Below are positions 24,232-37,154 of a stretch of 64,000 nt of DNA, in pieces; positions within the stretch are counted from its first letter, which is position 1; each line of letters starts with the position of its first letter. Origin of the DNA: Sindora glabra (lineage: Eukaryota > Streptophyta > Magnoliopsida > Fabales > Fabaceae); the NCBI GenBank assembly GCA_020226215.1, contig CM035227.1, positions 21,145,866 through 21,209,865 on the forward strand. The letters are read 5' to 3'. The translations under genes were made by a program, and so were the position numbers. The notes under the pieces were generated by a model. The model did no database searches, was not told the origin of the DNA, and worked only from the letters and a program-made list of their open reading frames with translations.

Positions 24232-25385
24232 TAGGGCTAATCAAATGTCGGTTAGCATCGGTTAACAACCCATTTTAAATCAACTGATGCTAACCGAATA
24301 CATAAAAATTTCAAACTATAGTCGACTGATTGGCCATGTCTAACCAATCATAACTGAAAGTTTTGATTTCGATCGGTTACACATGGACACAATCGGGTGA
24401 AACTAGGCCAAATTCAATCAAAACCTATACTATCAAAACTAAAAAATCTTCTAAAAAATTCTAAAAAAACTAAGATACTAAAAAAAAAACTTGCAAGTGA
24501 AAGTTTAATCCATTTCTCACTTAAAGGAGAAAACATTAATTCTCAATGAGGAACTCGGCAAAATTATTAGCCATTGACTAACAAAAACTCACCAATCCTA
24601 AATATGTACAATCCAAAAATATAAAAAATCCTAAATGTGCAAATAATAATTTTGAAGGATATGATATTTACATGAATCAATAGTTAAAATTAGAAGTAAA
24701 TTCAGATCTGAAGAGAAATTAATCAATGGAACTGCTTAAAAGAAGGAAGACTTGTCCTACCTGAGAATCCTATAACTAAGCTTCTATTTATAAAGGAAAC
24801 TTCAAGACTAAGTAATTGGATGTCGATACCCAGAAGGAAATCAAGCAGATAAGAAGGAAGAAAGGAATCAGGAAAGCAACAAAAGCAGAGCGCCAAGGGG
24901 GAAAGAGGGAAAGAGAAGGAAGCTAGACCAAGCCACGAAATAGCTTACTAGAAAAAAGAAGTCAGAGAAATCGAATCTTAGTATCAGGCATCAGGGCAAG
25001 AAGACAGAAAAAATAAAAGCAAAAAAGTGATCGGAGAGAGAGAGATAGGTAAAAGTGTGTAATAAGCTATGCTTCGCATAGATTACAAAACCCTAAACAA
25101 TGAAGAGATGAAATAAAAAAATACAGAGATGTAGAGGATGAAATTAGGATTTAAAATCAACGAATAAAATTTGAATAAATTAGGATTTCAGCTATACCCC
25201 TAATTTTTGGGTTAATTCAATTTTACATGATTAATAATTCAAAAACTACCATCGATCGAAGTACAAAAAATTTTATTTCACTCCCTTTGATTTCAATCGT
25301 TCATGAAACTTTAACTAACCCTAACTAATAAAACTTAGGTTTGGGCGATCGGTTAGGGCCGGGTCAAATTTTCTAATCAACCCTA
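24232..25385. mobile_element. Non-autonomous hAT-like element (1,154 bp) inside copia I
   Basis: Ends are tagggctaatcaaatg and, read inward from the right, tagggttgattagaaa. A perfect 8-bp target duplication TGAACTAC lies at 24224-24231 and 25386-25393. The left subterminal part is rich in cggtta words (gtcggttagcatcggtta). The centre (about 24830-25060) is a purine-rich tract on the plus strand. There is no open frame of note. Its flanks join into copia pol sequence when one duplication copy is removed. Confidence 0.92.
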
Positions 25386-25438
25386 TGAACTACTATCATA
25401 TGAGCCTCAATAAGCTTATCTATAAATTGAAAGATATA

Positions 25439-25732
25439 TTAAATTGAAAAATTAATGTCAACTCTTATGGTTGTTAAATAAAATGACCTTCCAATTAGTC
25501 TTTTATAGGATATTGGATCATTAAGAGTAGGACTTTTTGAATATTTAGTCAGTTTTGATGAAAGTAAGATTGGAGAAGAAACTAGTTTGCATCCTAAGAG
25601 CCTTATATTATTCAATATCTCTACTATATACTTTCTTTGACAAAGATTAATTCCATCCTTGTTTTTGGCCATTTTAAGGCTTAAGAAGGATTTTAAATTT
25701 CTTAAATCCTTGATTTTGAAAGCTAAATCCAA
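25439..25732 (-). pseudogene. Copia reverse transcriptase C-terminal fragment
   Basis: The 97-codon frame matches the end of the copia RT domain: FKIKDLRNLKSFLSLKMA, LCQRKYIVEIL, SYKRLIGR. The catalytic YxDD region would lie upstream (higher coordinates) and is not intact. The following frame is cut by the hAT-like insertion at 24232-25385. Confidence 0.88.
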
Positions 25733-27807
25733 GTATAACTTTATATCTTCTAATTAAAATAACATTATCAAGGCAATAAGAGAATTTGAATCTCTTTTAG
25801 TAAACAAAGAAGAATCTAATGAGGTTAAATGAAGCATTAACTCAAAAGAGTAGATGATAACTTTGCATACCATTGTCTATTAGCTTATTTTTAGCCATAA
25901 AAAAGAAGATCTATATAAACTTTTTCTTTAATATCTCCATATAGGAAAGCATTGCTTATATCAAGTTAGTGTAAATGTTAACATTTTATTGCTACCAAAG
26001 CTAGAAGAGTTATAATTGTAGACATTTTAACCATTAGTGTAAAAGTGTTCATATAATCAATGTTAGTATGTTGTGTTTATCCTTTCGTAACAAGCCTAAC
26101 ATTGTAACTTTCAATCTCACCATTAGCTTTGTATTTAATTTAGTAAACCCACTTGTAATTAATTGTTTGCTTGTTAGAAGGTAGTTTTGTGATGATCCGT
26201 GTATTATTATTTTCTAAAGTTGCAAGTTCAATATGTATTATATCTCTCTAGCATGAAAATTGGACAATTTTAGTATAGGTTTTAGGCTTAAAATAAGTTA
26301 AATAGAAAGTACATAATTTTTGTGTGCTAGTGAAATTGATTAAGAGAATATTGGAAATATGATTATAGCACTTGATGTTAAGGATTGATTAAAATGCTGA
26401 CCATAAGGAATGTTATAGTGACTTAGCTGATAATGATAATCTTGCAAGTAATAGGGTAGGTATTTATGTTTTATAGATCTTCTCAGTTGTGGTTCAAGCT
26501 ATGATTCAATGGGTAAATATGTGGTTTTATCATTAGGTTCAAAATCTTATAGAACAAGATTTTTTATTTCCAATATAAATTTTGCTATATCATACATAAT
26601 AATGGATAAAAAAAGATAAGTTAAAATTTGTTATTGTAGTTTTAGAATGAAAAGGAAAATAGTTTTCATAGAAAATCACATCTCTTGATCTGCTATTTTG
26701 TCTAGTTCTTAATTTAATGATTTTATATCATTTAGTTGTTACTAAATAACTAACAAATATGCACTTTCTAGCTCTAGTATCCAATTTTGTTCTAGTTCGA
26801 TCATGGACGGAAGCAAAACATAGGTAACCAAAAACTTTTAGGTGAGAAAGTTTTGGTTTCCTATTGAATAATAACTTAAATAGTGTTTAGTTTTTTAGCA
26901 AGAGTGAAAGTGTTCTATTTATTAAATAAGTAGCACGTAACACACGAAGATTCCACAAATTTGTAGGTAAATGAACCTATAATTTCAATGCTTTTGCTAT
27001 ATCTAAAATATGCTAGTATTTTTGTTCCACTATGTTATTTTGTTATGGTATTTTGATATAGGATATTTAGTGTATAATGCTTCTAGATGCATAAAACTAG
27101 GGCATATTAAATTCTTGTCCATTGCCAAATTTAATGCATTTAATGATAGTTAAGAACTAAGTATAAGCAAAATTACAAAATGACTCAATTAAAACCTTAC
27201 TTTAGCTTTTGATTTCGTAAGGAATAGCCAAGTATATTTGGAAAATTCATTCACTATGGTAAAAAAATATAAGAATCCATTTAATGAAGTAATAAGAGCT
27301 AGACCCCATATATTGATATAATTAAGTTCAAAAATAGCATTAGAAGATGATATACTAACTAGAAAATTGAGTATTTTCTACCTTGCATAATGACAAACAT
27401 AACAAGTTTGATTGAATTAAAATAAATATTAGGTTCTATTTTATGTAAAATTTTGATTCTTGAAGGGGAAAGATGTCCTAATTTGAAATGCAAAAGTGTG
27501 GATTGATTTGTAATAGTTGAAAAACATAAATGGTAAGCAAATTATATTGATTCATCAGAAAAAGTCAATTGATATAGTCCCCTCCTTTGTTTAGCTAATC
27601 CAATCATCCTTCAAAATGATAGGTCCTAAATAAAATAATGTTAAGATTTAAAAATAAGACAATAAATCAATGTAGAAGTTAATTTGCTTGTTAATATTAG
27701 ATCAAAAGAAAAATTAGGCATAAGTAAGGCATCATGAAGAATGAATAAGAGTGAAAGATCAACTTTGCCAATATGTGTAACTTGGATTTATGTTCCATCA
27801 AGTAATC

Positions 27808-28038
27808 TCACAAAGGTATTCTTTGCAAGTTTGTAATGGAGTAGACTATATGGTTAGTTGGTCCTATATTAAGTATCCAAGAATCCTTATTGGCATTTGT
27901 AATTGTCAAAATCGAAGAAATAAGAACAAAATTTCGGTTTTCATTAGCATGAATGTTGAAAGGGCTAGAGGAAAGATATTCAACTATTATTGGTGCAGTT
28001 GGATTAAAAGTAACAAATAAATGAGAAGTAGTGGCCAT
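27808..28038 (-). pseudogene. Copia gag-end/protease fragment
   Basis: The 76-codon frame ends in the protease region DSWILNIGPTNHI. In active copia proteins this is DSWILDTGATNHI-like, so the catalytic D-T/S-G is replaced by N-I-G and the enzyme would be dead. The rest of gag upstream is missing. Confidence 0.75.
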
Positions 28039-28105
28039 AAGGCTAAGGATAACATAACAACTTTAGGTGGAAGAAAATATAAGAAACATAATATTGAGGA
28101 GTAAT

Positions 28106-28118
28106 GGCTCATATACTA
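28106..28118 (-). other. Degenerate primer-binding site (initiator tRNA-Met)
   Basis: On the minus strand it reads tagtatatgagcc, directly inside the 5' LTR. The usual plant copia site is TGGTATCAGAGCC, so three positions differ. Confidence 0.75.
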
Positions 28119-28429
28119 TAATAAGAAATATTATGGAATGATAAAAGCAATAATCCATTCAAAGAAAAACTTTTAACTAAAAGGTTATTTATATAAGAAA
28201 GAATGAAGAGACTCTTTCTTATTCATAATTCCTATACTATTTGTATAGCTATATAATAGATAAAATGGAAATAAATGGAGAATAAAAGTACTTGGAGAAA
28301 TAAATAGAGATCCTAATCATTTAGGGATGATGTCAATAATTGGAAGAATAAATGAAAATCCTGATGACTTAGACACAATGCTAGAGACGATGCCAATAAT
28401 TGAGTCTTAATAATAAATCTTTATTAATA
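28119..28429 (-). repeat. 5' LTR of copia element I
   Basis: Partner of the LTR at 23376-23685. Differences are numerous, including several single-base changes and small indels, so the insertion is old. Confidence 0.9.
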
Positions 28430-28434
28430 CCAAA

Positions 28435-28853
28435 ATCCATGTAGGCCAACAAGCTATTCTATTTGTCAACTACCTTATCATAAGTGAAGAAATTATTTTT
28501 CTTTAATTTGAGCATAGTAAATATAATATGTAATCATTTATAAAAAATGGTAACTATTACATCCTTCAAATTTTATAATTAACATTAATATTTTCTTATT
28601 TTTGCTTTTATTATTAATTATTCATCCATGCATTCACTTCAATATTAGAATAAATGAAAAGTATTGAAGTTGTTAAATCTTATTATAGCAATGTTAAATA
28701 CATGTTTATTTTTTAATTATATATTTTTTACTATTTAATTTTATGTTTCATGTGAAAAGAAGGGTAAATAATTATAATAAAAGTAAAAATAAAAAACTAA
28801 TAGTACTAGTTATAAAATTTGAATGATGTAATCGTCACTATATCTATAAATGA
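28435..28853. other. Intergenic DNA
   Basis: No gene or element is recognised. Confidence 0.5.
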
Positions 28854-29731
28854 GGGCCTAATGACTCATTTCGTTAGGGGTAATTAAAAAAAAGAAAGGG
28901 AATGATTATTTTTTATTCCTTTTATATGTGTTTAATTTAGAAAAAATATCATCTTATTTTTCCATTTTCGTTTAATAGGATTATTTCAAATGAAGGAATC
29001 ACAATTCCTTCTGGTTTTTTAAAACATTTGATTCCTTTATTATGAATTTTGAGTTTATCATTCAATAATAATGATTATAATTATAATAAAATTATTATTT
29101 TTATTATAAAATAAAATTAAAAATAAAATAAATATTAAATAATAATAGTAATGATGAAAAATAAAATATTAATGATAGTGATAATAATGTTAATTCAATG
29201 ATAATAAATAATCTTATAATAAAAAATAAAATAATTCATTATATTAATAAAATAATATTTATAAATACAAACATAGTAGTAATAATAATAATAAAAGTAA
29301 TAGTAAAAATATAATATTAATCTAACAATAAATATTAAAAATAATAAATAAATAATAATAAAATTAATAATAGTAATAATATAAATAAAATATAAATAAT
29401 TATTATTAAATAGTTATAAAAATAATATTGGTAAAATAATAATAAATAATGAAATCAATAAGAGTAATAATAATATTAGTAAAATAATAAGAATAAATAA
29501 TAATGATAAATAGTATGATAATAATTATGATAATAGAATAATAATTATTTTATAATAATTAAAATTAAATTATTTTTTAGTATAAAAATATTAATAAAAT
29601 GAATTAAAATAATTGGGATCCTTTTCTTATTTGTAACTAAACAAAATGGATAATTATGGAGTAATCATTTCATTTTTTTTTCCTCTTTTTCCTTCCTTTC
29701 TCTTTCTTCAATTGAACCAAATAGCATCTAA
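28854..29731. mobile_element. MITE-like element with an AAT-rich core
   Basis: Left end gggcctaatgactcatttcg and right end read inward (tagatgctatttggttcaat) are diverged inverted repeats followed by matching purine-rich arms (aaagaaaggg / agaaaggaagg). The core, about 29050-29560, is almost entirely (AAT/ATA)n-like low complexity. No clear target duplication was found, so the assignment is tentative. Confidence 0.4.
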
Positions 29732-30173
29732 ATATTATGTTTACCTTCTATTTATATATGATGGTGAAATATAATGGATAGTAGCAATAAAGTTTAATAA
29801 TAATTAAAATAGGATTAAAATTTTTTTGAAAGCATTTGAGAACAATTTTATAATGTAATTTTTTCTTTTAGTCATAAAATTAAAAAAAGATGATGGAAGA
29901 CCCCACAACAATATGGGAAGGCTGAACATGGGGGTTGGTGGCATGCACCCAATTCCCGGTTCTTGTTTTACTCTGAGCAACAAATATTCCAACAAGGAGG
30001 ATTCTGATAGCTGGGTTAGGTATAAAATTGTGAACATTCGTAAAGAGTTAAGTGCATTTATTTATTTATTTATTTTGTGTGTGTGTGTGTGTGTTTGTAT
30101 GCACCGTTTTGGGCTTAAACAAGTGAACATTCGTGAAGAGTTAATTTTTCCTGTTAAGCTGCGGGTAGTTAGG
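29732..30173. other. Intergenic DNA with a (GT)n microsatellite
   Basis: A GT run lies at 30077-30094. The less AT-rich patch at 29900-30030 gives short frames on both strands without a recognisable domain. Confidence 0.5.
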
Positions 30174-30555
30174 TTATCTCCTCCTTCTTTTTTTTAATTT
30201 TAATTAATCAAATGGTAGATTCCACAATTCCACGGAGCAAAACGGTGCCAATAGGAAAAGTCAGGCAGAAGATTAAAGTTTTTGTATCCATCACCTTATA
30301 TTCGTATAGGTAAACTTTTCACTATATATTACCATTTTTTTTAATTAATCTCTATGTGGTTATCTCCTTTCCATTTTTTTTTTTTAATTAGCCAAAATGA
30401 TAGAAAGGAGATGATCCAACAATTCTACCAAGTAGGGTGGTATCAATAGGAAGGGTACAGGCAAGGGACTAATATCCTTGTACCTGTCCGCATTTAGAAA
30501 AAAAATCTATCATTCCCTATCCTCATATTCGTATAGACAAATTTTTTAATAACCA
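30174..30555. repeat. Diverged tandem duplication (about 186 bp)
   Basis: The copy at 30174-30335 resembles that at 30360-30555. Shared features are tatctcc, a T run, aattaatc/aattagcc, caattc.ac, gtaccaatagga-like words and cttatattcgtatag. Copy 2 has additional bases. Confidence 0.65.
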
Positions 30556-30800
30556 TGTACATCCCATCAAATTTTCATACTAGTCCTTGTTTTCCTATTA
30601 TGTTTAAATGATGTAATCAACAATAAAATAATAGTTATCCAAAAATTCTAATAATACTAATACAACAAAAGACAACATAAAGTTTTTGTTAAAATTTATC
30701 TTCAAAAAAATTAATTGTTATATACATAGTTTTAGTTTTTCTTATTATTTTATAATTAAATTTTTACATATAAATATACATTAATATATGTTATGTAATG

Positions 30801-31700
30801 GCTCTATTTTGTGTAAAAAATAAACTAACGTATAACTTATTAATTTGATTAATAAATTATAATCTAACCCCTACAGGTATTTCATGTAGTAATTTATTAA
30901 AAAAATTGATTTAATAAATTATTGTAAGTAACTTAAAACTTTTATGCTACTAACTCCTTAAAAAAATTTTAAATTTATCTTTATTCTTTTTATTAATTTA
31001 CAAGTCACACTTTTCATTAATATGAATTATTTTAATTTATATATCTATTTTTATTAATTTATCTTTTATGTCATTTCATAATTTTAACTAATTTAATGGC
31101 TAATTCCATGAAACACTACTTATATAAATAATTAAATTATTAATTATCAATTATAAACTATTAATTATTAATTAATTTATTAACTACTAGCAATGTTTTA
31201 AAAATTGCATCGAACATCGAATTAGAAAGACTTTGGATTCAAAATTTGAATGGTTTAATCGATTTAATCAATAGATAGACTAGATAATATTATGATTAAA
31301 AAAATTATAAATAAATTAAATATCTACTTTTAAATATAAGTCTTAATCAATATAAAATAATAAATTTAAAAAATATAATTATTATCAAATTAATAAAAAT
31401 TATCAAATAAAAAGGGGCTATTTATTAGTTTAGTGATTTTTTTTAAAAAAATATTTATAGATTGAACTTTTAAGAGTGTTGACCTAATTTTATGAAAAAA
31501 AATGAAAAGATTAAAATAAGAAGAAGATCAAAACGATTTTCAATAACCAAATTGATTTAAATCATCAAATTAAGAAACCAATCCAATTACTAGGAGGGTT
31601 TATTCTAGTCGTTTTAGGTGTCTATTGGCGATTGAACTGGTCCAATTTTGCAAACATTGGTTACTATCTAATTTATCAGTCACTTACGTAAAATAGAGTC
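30801..31700 (-). mobile_element. hAT-like MITE, copy 2 (inverted), interrupted
   Basis: Reverse-complement relative of the element at 6677-7249. The matching interior includes the minus-strand stretch corresponding to gtaaattaataaaaagaata and ttaaattagttaaaattatg. Ends are gctctattttgtgtaa and, read inward, actctattttacgtaa. It is split at 31190/31660 by another MITE. Confidence 0.6.
31191..31659. mobile_element. MITE nested in the copy-2 MITE
   Basis: Inverted ends caatgttttaaaaattg and, read inward from the right, caatgtttgcaaaattg (15 of 17 positions). The 469-bp body has gattgaactggtcc-type words typical of a widespread plant MITE group. The flanks (actactag, gttactat) are only loosely alike, so the target duplication is uncertain. 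Its host sequence resumes on both sides. Confidence 0.6.
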
Positions 31701-34237
31701 AATATGTATATGGGAAAGGTTGAATAGCGTAATCCCTTTATTTATACTTATACCTAATAAAATTCTCACAAAAATTTTCTTACTAATACTTATATCCATT
31801 TTATAGGCCTCCTGTCTGTACTTAAATAAAAGGGCAGTACCTAAATATAGGGGCAAAGGGTCAATGATATTTTAATAGACCTAAATCACTATTATTTTTT
31901 TTTTACAGTATGAAAGTAGAATTATAAACAAGTTGATTCAATCTAAATATTTACTTATTCAAGTTTAAGCTCAGTGAAAATAAATGAAATTAAACTCAAA
32001 TTCTAATTCACTTAAGTTACAAAATTCAAACTCAATCTTAATATTGCATTAGCTTAAACGAGACTTCATATATTTAATGGTTATTTTGAATAACCATAAG
32101 AAAATATGACAATAAACTCTATTTCACTTAATATATTTCTTATTTATTCTTTTAGATTTTTCTTTTTTTCCCTCTTTTCTTCAAAAAGAAGAATACACAT
32201 TGATACTAATTATGATATGTTTAATAATACTAAATATTTGATGTTAAATTTATAGTGTTTGAATATTTTTATTTTAAATACTGAATTGAGTTAATAATTT
32301 AAAAATCTATTAAAAATATTAAAATTATAGAAAATTTAAAAATTATTTTTGATTATGATTTTAAAAACTCTATACACTTAATGTTTAAATGGAGTGAATG
32401 GATTATACATTCAGCTATTATCCCAAAAATATAAATAATATTAGATATACTTACCTAGGAAAATCTCACCAAAGTATAAGCAAATGTTAGATATATCCAT
32501 TCAATAAACAGTTTCAATAGATTTTAACTTAATTTAATAATTAGTCTTAATAAATTAAATAAATACAATATAATTTTAGGTTTAAAAATATTCAATCAAG
32601 CATTAAATTAATATTTTCAATATGTTTTTGCTCATTATCTTATCTTTTACATTTATTTTATTTATTAAAAGTGGCCAAATTAATAATTTTTATTCATACA
32701 AGAAATTATATATATAATATAATATAATTTATTATATTTTGAAAGTTTACATGGCTTCACCCACCCCCTACGTGAACATATAGAAAGTAGGAATATTTAT
32801 TGGGAATAGGTGAAATTCCTATAATCGCTAATGAGATGCCGAATGGTTATCTCCTTTGACATCGGAAAAAATGGAACTGAGACATAATTACTTGTATTTT
32901 AGTTTTAATGTCAATGTATGTCTCTACTTTTTTTTTAATTATATATAATCATAATTATATCTATTATTTTAAAAGAAAAATATACATAACTTTCTTAAAG
33001 TACAGCTTTCTATAAATCCCTTTAAACTCTCAAATCTTACAAATAGTTTTCTTAAAGTTTGGAAAAATATAAAAATATTTAAAATCATCACTATCATATT
33101 TCATTTACTAATAATTAAAAATTAATGCACTTTTTTCATTAACTAGCAATTTTAAATTATTGCTACATAAATGGCAGTAGTTCTAAAATGTCGCTAAATG
33201 ATAATAGAATTACCGCTAAATTATTCTATTTATTTTTCTAGCTTTTTCATTTTTTCTAAAACTTCAAAGAGGTTATTTGGAAAGTCTGAAAGTTCTAGAG
33301 ATTATTTGATAAAAAAATCATATTTGAGGGAGTTATGTATATTTTATCCTATTTTAAAAGAGATCGATAATCTTCACGTCTATATATGAAGATTAATAAC
33401 TTTTAATTTTCTATTTTATTTAAATAAAAAATTATATTATTAAATTAATAATAATAAAATGAATTCCAATCTTCACCTTTTTCTTCTATCATTTTTCTGT
33501 CATTTTTATATAAATGAAGAAACAAATTTTACTTTGAAAGCCACTATTTTTTTTTATTGAGATCTACAATTTCAAATGAAAAATTTTTTGTATCTATTTC
33601 TCTACAAAATTCACATGATGCATTTCCTAGGAAATGCAATGCATTCAAATCCTAATAAATTAATAAAGAATATTAAAATTAATTTGTCAATATTAATAAC
33701 TACTTCAATTAATAAATATATTTATTATAAAAATAAAAAATAAATTTAACTTAAATATTTTAAATTAATATTTTTTATTAAAATTACTTAAATATATTTT
33801 ATTATTATTAAATTAGAAATATAATTTTTTCATCCAAATTAAAAAGTAGAGATTACTAACTTCATGTATGGATGAACTGGTTAGCAATCCACTATTTAGA
33901 ATATCTCTATTAATTTTTAAATTTTTTATTTTTCAAAATATTAAAATATATTTAATTTTAGGATTTAAATTTTTTTCACTATTAATAAAAATTAATTTTA
34001 CACTATCATTTTCTCATCTATTACTATATTAATAAAAAAATATTAAATTTTTTTACTGTGATTAAAAATCTTTAATTCTTTATTTTTAATAACATTTTTT
34101 CTATTTTACTAATAATATAAAATATTTTATACTGATAATAAATCAAATTTAAATTCTTACTTTTACTTACCTCATTTTCAGTCTCCGTCAAATTAAATTA
34201 ATTTATATAAAAAAAATAATTTCTCAAAAATCTAAGA
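31701..34237. other. AT-rich intergenic DNA
   Basis: No supportable gene or RNA. The 63-codon frame at 33198-33389 shows no domain. Confidence 0.5.
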
Positions 34238-35268
34238 TATGTTTGGTAAGAATGAAAATGCAAAGAAAAACACTGAGATGGACGAAAACCAGGGATGAAA
34301 AATTTTTCAATTGTTTGTATGTCTCCGAAAATCAGCAAAGGAAGAAAATATGAATGAAAATAGCAGGGTATCCTGCACCATAATTTTTCATTCTCAACAT
34401 GAAATGAAAATGGAATGAAAACCTGTTTAAAATTGTTGTTTTCAAATTTACTTTTTAATATTTTATCAATTTAATTTTGATTTAATATTAATATAAATTA
34501 ATTTTATATTATATTATTATTTAATTATATATTATTATATTAATAAAAATTATTAAAACTTGTTATTAAATATTTATAATTATTATTATTTTTAATGACA
34601 TTATTTTCCTTATCCATCGATAGTATTGATAGTATAAAATATTTTATACTGTATCCACTTTAAATTCATCTTATTTGATTCCTATGGTTGATGTCCACAT
34701 CCGGGCCCGGGTAAAGTGTTTGATGCAACAAATTTAATTTTTTAATTAATCATAGCATAATTAATTAAATTAAATAAAAATAAATACAACTAGAATTTTA
34801 TCTATAATAAAAAATTTATGTAATTTATAGAATAAACATACTTTTTTTATTTTCATAAAATATAATTTGTATAAATTTTATCTTTTCTTATAATCCCGAG
34901 AATTTTTTTTTTTCCGAAATTCGTCCGCTTGCTTATTCATTACTGCACGACAATATTAATTCCTTCGGGAAAAAAAGGGTTTTACTTTCTAATCACATTA
35001 TTTATTAATCAGACATTTCCTAGAATATAATAATAATTATTTGTATAAGGTGAAATTTGTCATTTCAACACAAAACTTACTTGGCCTCCGCATTTTTACC
35101 GGACCAAACAATAAAATATAGTTTCATTCATATTTCAATCCTTTTAATTTTCTATTCATCCAAAATGTAAGATGAAGATGATTTTTTTTTTTCTCATTTT
35201 TCATTGTCACCATTTTCATTCTGTTCTATTTTCATTCCTTTCTATTTTGCATCCAACTAAATAAAGCC
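34238..35268. mobile_element. Candidate non-autonomous DNA element (1.0 kb)
   Basis: The left arm (tatgtttggtaagaatgaaa) and the right arm read inward (gctttatttagttggatgca, then aaaggaatgaaaatag) are diverged inverted repeats rich in gaatgaaaat words. An isolated GC palindrome, ccgggcccgg, lies near 34700. No target duplication was identified. Confidence 0.35.
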
Positions 35269-35274
35269 TAAGCA

Positions 35275-37150
35275 TGCACCGCCTAATGGATTGTAAATGC
35301 AACAGTTGAAAATACCATATGAAACCGATGGATATTCAATGTGAAAATGGAAAAGCATGCAAACCTCATATATAGGGTTGTTGGAAATTGCCTAGCCAAC
35401 TCGTTTGTCCGTAGGTTTTGTAGTTTCGAACCTCTAAATTAGAGGTATGCTTAAATGCAGATAAAATTTGATCCGGTCTGCATATCTTATGATTCTTGCA
35501 AACCAACTCACACGATCAAATTGGGCAAATCTACAATTTTTTTTTTAAAAAAATAATTTCTTAATTTTATATAGACTTAAATTTCAAATTCAAACGAAGT
35601 CGCACTCTCCTTTCTTACTTTTGTTATGTTAGGTTATGTTTCAGTTTATTTGTAAATGAAAATTTTAATTTGTTAGTATTTTTATGACTTATTTATATAT
35701 AATATTTTTTTAGATTATATATAAATATTAAATATGTTATAATTTATTTATAAATGGACATGTGGTATTTTGTAATGTTTTTAGATTTTTTTATTATTTA
35801 AAATTTAAAATATTTTAAAATTAAAAATGAAAAGCAAAAAGCTCACATGTTTTCTCAATTACCTGAGAGATTTTTTAAGATTGGATAAAGGTCTCTCATA
35901 TGCAAGCCCGTAAAATATACATCCTAGCCTACTTCCTAGTTCCACATATATATAACCTCAAACTAGAAAGTTGAACAACTAATCTAACTCTAGGTTATGA
36001 GCCAGTAGCTCTTTGATCGAAATTGCAGCATGTGCTTACCATTTTTTATAAACATGTCAACATTCCTTAATTATTTTGTGGAATGCTGAGAAAAGATAGT
36101 AGGACTCATAAGCTCGCAAGCCATATTTGAATGATGTTGAAACACTTGCACATATTGAACTACAACAACGCCTTGCTCCAAAAGCCTCTACTTATAATAG
36201 GCTAAAAAGAGATAATTTTGAAATAGGAAGAAGGATAACCCTACTTGACTGATATATATCTCATTCTATAATTTTGAGTGTGCAAGGGATACCTATAAGC
36301 CAATAAATTTAAACCCAAAGCTCTGTACTAAATTATCTTATCTCATTCCACAATTTTAAGTGTGTAAGGGATACCCATAAGCCAATAAATTTAAACCCAA
36401 AGCTCAATACTAAACTGCCTTATCAGGATGTCAACACTCCACCCCCAAAGACTATTTTAAACAAAATACCGTTTGTCATAAGTAAATATACTTTTTGTGA
36501 GTTAACATAAGCCCTTCTTTTTTATGCTCCAGATAAGAGATTCTCACCGTAATATACTAAAATGAAAACAAAAATGTGAGAATCGCAACCATGTACTTCT
36601 TAAATCCTTCCAAATTTTTGAACTATACCAAAATTATTAAAATATTTACAAAATTAGGAAAAATAAAAAAATAATACCCAAGTTAGATTGATCCAACCAC
36701 ATTATTCTTAAATCATGTTTGATTTTTTCACCTAGTTTCATCCAAAATTAAGCATGCTAACTTGTAGAAATTGTTGCAATTGCCAATTTCTAATATTCTC
36801 TCATACTTTAAATTTTTTATATCGATATTTAGCCTACTCCACTGAGTTACAACCTCAATCACTTATGCTTATCTCTTTGAGGAATATCAATATTTCCCAT
36901 CTTGAATTTGGGTTGTTGCTGCCGCAACATTAATATTCTCTAGATAAAATATATCTTTCACAAATTCTCAAAAAGCTACTTCTGTAAATTCCTTTAAAGT
37001 GTCCCTACACTTTCTAATACTGCTTTTCCATAGCCTTCTTAAACGCCTTAAATTTTAATCTCATCCAAATATCAATATAAATTTACTTTAATGACTTTTG
37101 TGTCTTATCTCCATCATACTAAATTAATTTTACATCAAAAAATTTTTTGA
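35275..37150. repeat. Large diverged direct duplication, copy 1
   Basis: Matches 37155-38640 over long stretches: aagcatgcaaac, aaaaagagataatttt, agtaaatatactttttgtga, gagattctcac..taatatact. A block of roughly 570 bp at about 35375-35945 is present only in this copy, probably an insertion. The repeat could derive from an LTR; no coding frame was found. Confidence 0.6.
36258..36424. repeat. Local tandem duplication (82-bp unit)
   Basis: Two units, 36258-36339 and 36340-36424, share atctcattc..aattttgagtgtg and ccaataaatttaaacccaaa. The sister copy at 37.5 kb has a single unit, so this happened after the larger duplication. Confidence 0.85.
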
Positions 37151-37154
37151 AAAG

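Larger units (their letters stand above)
23376..28429 (-). mobile_element. Ty1/copia LTR retrotransposon I, complete ends, decayed, with a nested insertion
   Basis: Two 310-bp LTRs (23376-23685 and 28119-28429) bound the element, and an identical 5-bp target duplication CCAAA lies outside at 23371-23375 and 28430-28434. Read on the minus strand: 5' LTR, a degenerate initiator tRNA-Met primer site (28106-28118), a gag-end/protease fragment, an eroded integrase zone, reverse transcriptase, RNase H, then the 3' LTR. This pol order marks Ty1/copia. Removing the 1,154-bp hAT-like insertion and its duplicated 8 bp leaves only about 3.9 kb. Gag is essentially absent: about 70 bp separate the primer site from the protease-region frame. 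The element encodes nothing functional. Confidence 0.93.
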
